A stretch of 5,869 nucleotides of DNA from Anaerolineae bacterium (GTDB lineage: Bacteria; Chloroflexota; Anaerolineae; B4-G1; SLSP01), in assembly GCA_021107605.1 (NCBI GenBank), contig JAIOSN010000320.1, positions 1 through 5,869 on the forward strand, in the 5' to 3' direction. The notes under the pieces were generated by a model, which was given only the letters and a program-made list of their open reading frames with translations, searched no databases and was not told where the DNA came from. Positions 4,534 to 5,869 of the stretch are shown here, piece by piece. Position 1 is the stretch's first letter; every line of letters starts with the position of its first letter. Made by a program: the position numbers and the translations under genes.

Positions 4534-5754
4534 ATGCACCTAACGACAACCGAAAAAGCCTGGTTAGCCGGTGAAGACGGCCCCGCGCTGCGGCGCGCGA
4601 TGGAGATCATCGTAGCGCTGGGCCAGATCTACGGCGCGGAACGCCTCATCCCCGTGGCAAGCGTGCAGATTTCCGGCGTCTCCTACCGCAACCTTGGCCA
4701 GGCCGGGCTGGATTTTTTGCAGCAGTGGGCCGCCGAGGGCGCGCAGGTGCGCGTCCCCACCACGCTCAACCCCGCCGCGATGGATTTGGAGGCGTGGCGC
4801 GTCCAGGGCTTCAAGCCAGAATTCGCCACACAGCAACACGCGGTGATTGCGGCGTTCGCGCAGATGGGCGTGAGCGCGGGCCAACCGCACCCCACCTGCA
4901 CGCCCTACCTCATCGGCAACGTGCCGCAGCCGGGCGAGCATCTCGCCTGGGCCGAATCCTCCGCTGTCTCCTACGCCAACAGCGTTTTGGGAGCGCGCAC
5001 CAACCGCGAGGGCGGGCCGGGGGCCATCGCCGCCGCGTTGACGGGCCGCACGGGAGCCTACGGCCTCCATCTGGAGCGGAACCGCTGCGCCACACTGCAC
5101 GTCAAGGTAGAGGCGTCCCCGCGCACCAGCTCCGATTACAGCGCGTTAGGCGCACAGGTGGGGGAACACGCCGGAGCGCGCATCCCCTACTTCACCGGGC
5201 TGCCGTTGACGCGCGGGGAGCCTTTCTGGGAGGAGAAGCTCAAGGCGCTGGGCGCGGCGCTGGCCGCGACCGGCGCGGTGGCACTCTACCACGTCGCCGG
5301 GGTGACGCCGGAGGCGCGCACGGTCACGCCGCTGGCCCCGGAGCACGAGACCTTGACGATCACCGAGCTAGCGCCGGGCTACGCGCTCTTCAACGACGCG
5401 GACGCGGAGATTGACCTGCTCTGGATCGGTTGCCCGCACGCTTCGCTGGCAGAGATTGCGCATGTGGCGGAGCTGGTGCGCGGGCAGCGGCTGCGCGTCC
5501 CGCTCTGGGTGACTTGCGCGCGCCCGGTGAAGGAGGCCGCCACCAAGCAAGGTTTTAACGCCATCATCGAGGCGGCAGGCGGACAGTTGTTCGCGGATGC
5601 GTGCCTGGCCATCGCGCCGGTGCGCGCGCTAGGCTTTGAGACTGTGGGAACCGTCTCGGCGAAGGGCGCATTCTATCTGCGGAATCTGGCGGGCGTCCAG
5701 GTGCAGTTGAAGAGCGTGGAGGAATGGATAGAAACAGTAGACGGTAGACGGTAG
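4534..5754 (+). CDS. Aconitase X family dehydratase, large (catalytic) subunit
   Basis: The 406-residue product matches the aconitase X catalytic domain (formerly DUF521). Seen: SVQISGVSYRNLG (43-55), GQPHPTCTPYLIGNVP (116-131), AESSAVSYANSVLGARTNREGG (a family hallmark, 140-161), LWIGCPHASL (296-305), VTCARP (326-331), DACLAIAP (355-362) and SAKGAFYL (375-382). C122, C300 and C357 are the likely Fe-S cluster ligands, judged from their motifs. Family knowledge: members are Fe-S enzymes removing water from hydroxy acids; characterised ones act on cis-3-hydroxy-L-proline (bacteria) or mevalonate 5-phosphate (archaea). Which substrate applies here cannot be decided. The length fits the large subunit of the two-subunit type; no small swivel-domain subunit is seen in the window. 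AAGGAG (4520-4525) supports the ATG. GC content is far above the preceding gene. The last codons (VDGRR) lie inside a heptamer repeat. Residues 280-300 are duplicated near position 1700. Confidence 0.93.
   Translation: MHLTTTEKAWLAGEDGPALRRAMEIIVALGQIYGAERLIPVASVQISGVSYRNLGQAGLDFLQQWAAEGAQVRVPTTLNPAAMDLEAWRVQGFKPEFATQQHAVIAAFAQMGVSAGQPHPTCTPYLIGNVPQPGEHLAWAESSAVSYANSVLGARTNREGGPGAIAAALTGRTGAYGLHLERNRCATLHVKVEASPRTSSDYSALGAQVGEHAGARIPYFTGLPLTRGEPFWEEKLKALGAALAATGAVALYHVAGVTPEARTVTPLAPEHETLTITELAPGYALFNDADAEIDLLWIGCPHASLAEIAHVAELVRGQRLRVPLWVTCARPVKEAATKQGFNAIIEAAGGQLFADACLAIAPVRALGFETVGTVSAKGAFYLRNLAGVQVQLKSVEEWIETVDGRR
5370..5433 (+). repeat. Direct repeat, partner of 1667-1730
   Basis: This is the in-gene copy of the 64-base repeat, offset by 3703 bases from the upstream copy and in the same orientation. 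It encodes aconitase X residues 280-300 and ends at the probable cluster ligand C300. Four bases differ, two of them silent. Recombination between the copies would delete the whole accessory block together with most of the aconitase X gene, though 64 bases is short for efficient homologous recombination. Confidence 0.8.
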
Positions 5755-5778
5755 ACAGGACACAGTAGACAGGACACA
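5737..5778. repeat. Heptanucleotide tandem repeat overlapping the aconitase X stop codon
   Basis: Six consecutive 7-base units in the order A-A-A-B-A-B, where A is GTAGAC(G/A) and B is GGACACA. The stop codon TAG of the aconitase X gene is inside the third unit. The pattern resembles the short tandemly repeated sequences (STRR) described in cyanobacteria and also common in Chloroflexota intergenic regions. Change in unit number would alter the last few residues of the protein. Confidence 0.85.
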
Positions 5779-5824
5779 GGGAAAAGCACCCCATCATCCG
5801 CTATTCGTTCATTTGCCCAGTAGG

Positions 5825-5869
5825 AGATTCCTCGCGGGCGCGTCGCTAGCGCTCCGCTGGCTCGGAATG
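5825..5869. repeat. Palindromic repetitive element, probably cut by the window edge
   Basis: ATTCC (5827-5831) and GGAAT (5864-5868) are the outer arms of an imperfect hairpin. The interior is GC-rich and contains the palindrome CGCTAGCG. The layout 'ATTCC-TCGC ... GCTCGGAATG' is like dispersed REP-type repeats I recall from many bacterial genomes, including Chloroflexota. Only one copy is in the window, so its repetitive nature is not shown here. Confidence 0.45.

Noticed and set aside
4564..5100. 178-codon open frame on the - strand inside aconitase X
   Set aside because: Shadow of a GC-rich gene: low-complexity Arg/Ala/Gly-rich product, no ribosome binding site, and the + frame has clear family motifs.
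4725..5414. 229-codon + frame overlapping aconitase X
   Set aside because: Arg/Gly/Ala-rich translation typical of the shifted frame in a GC-rich gene; no recognisable domain.
5737..5778. CRISPR array
   Set aside because: The units are seven bases long with no spacers; this is a simple tandem repeat.

Overview
The window reads as a piece of a bacterial chromosome, most likely from the Chloroflexota (Anaerolineae-like). This is inferred, not proven. The grounds are a beta-sandwich domain opening with DDFSNPDSGW (a module I associate with that phylum), a lipoprotein with a Pro/Ser/Thr-rich linker after the lipobox, a GC-rich aconitase X gene, and heptanucleotide tandem repeats. Every gene is on the + strand. 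There are no rRNA, tRNA, CRISPR or complete transposase genes.

Layout. (1) 1-1598: the 3' end of a protein with a carbohydrate-binding-like beta-sandwich, then a complete lipoprotein with propeller-like repeats. Both are probably on the cell surface. (2) 1599-1847: a non-genic stretch holding a short GC-rich fragment that is a near copy of 64 bases of the aconitase X gene 3.7 kb downstream. (3) 1848-4423: an accessory block of small modules: a two-gene unit of a small helical protein plus a retropepsin-like aspartic protease; a hairpin-rich spacer; a toxin-antitoxin pair with a PIN-domain RNase and overlapping genes; and an AT-rich gene for an AlbA_2/Schlafen-type domain on a membrane anchor. 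The last gene ends at a run of nine A, just before a hydrophobic segment encoded in the +1 frame. (4) 4534-5754: a very GC-rich gene for the large (catalytic) subunit of an aconitase X family dehydratase. Its last codons run into a heptamer repeat. (5) 5755-5869: repeats only, including part of a palindromic element at the window edge.

The genes do not form one pathway. The middle block looks like an accumulation of horizontally acquired modules (toxin-antitoxin, possible protease-based TA-like unit, possible defence or sensing protein) between two host-type regions. Base composition changes sharply at its edges. The points most worth checking are the homopolymer-linked third membrane helix of the AlbA_2 protein, the protease pair whose small partner shares a helix motif with the PIN antitoxin, and the duplicated aconitase X fragment.
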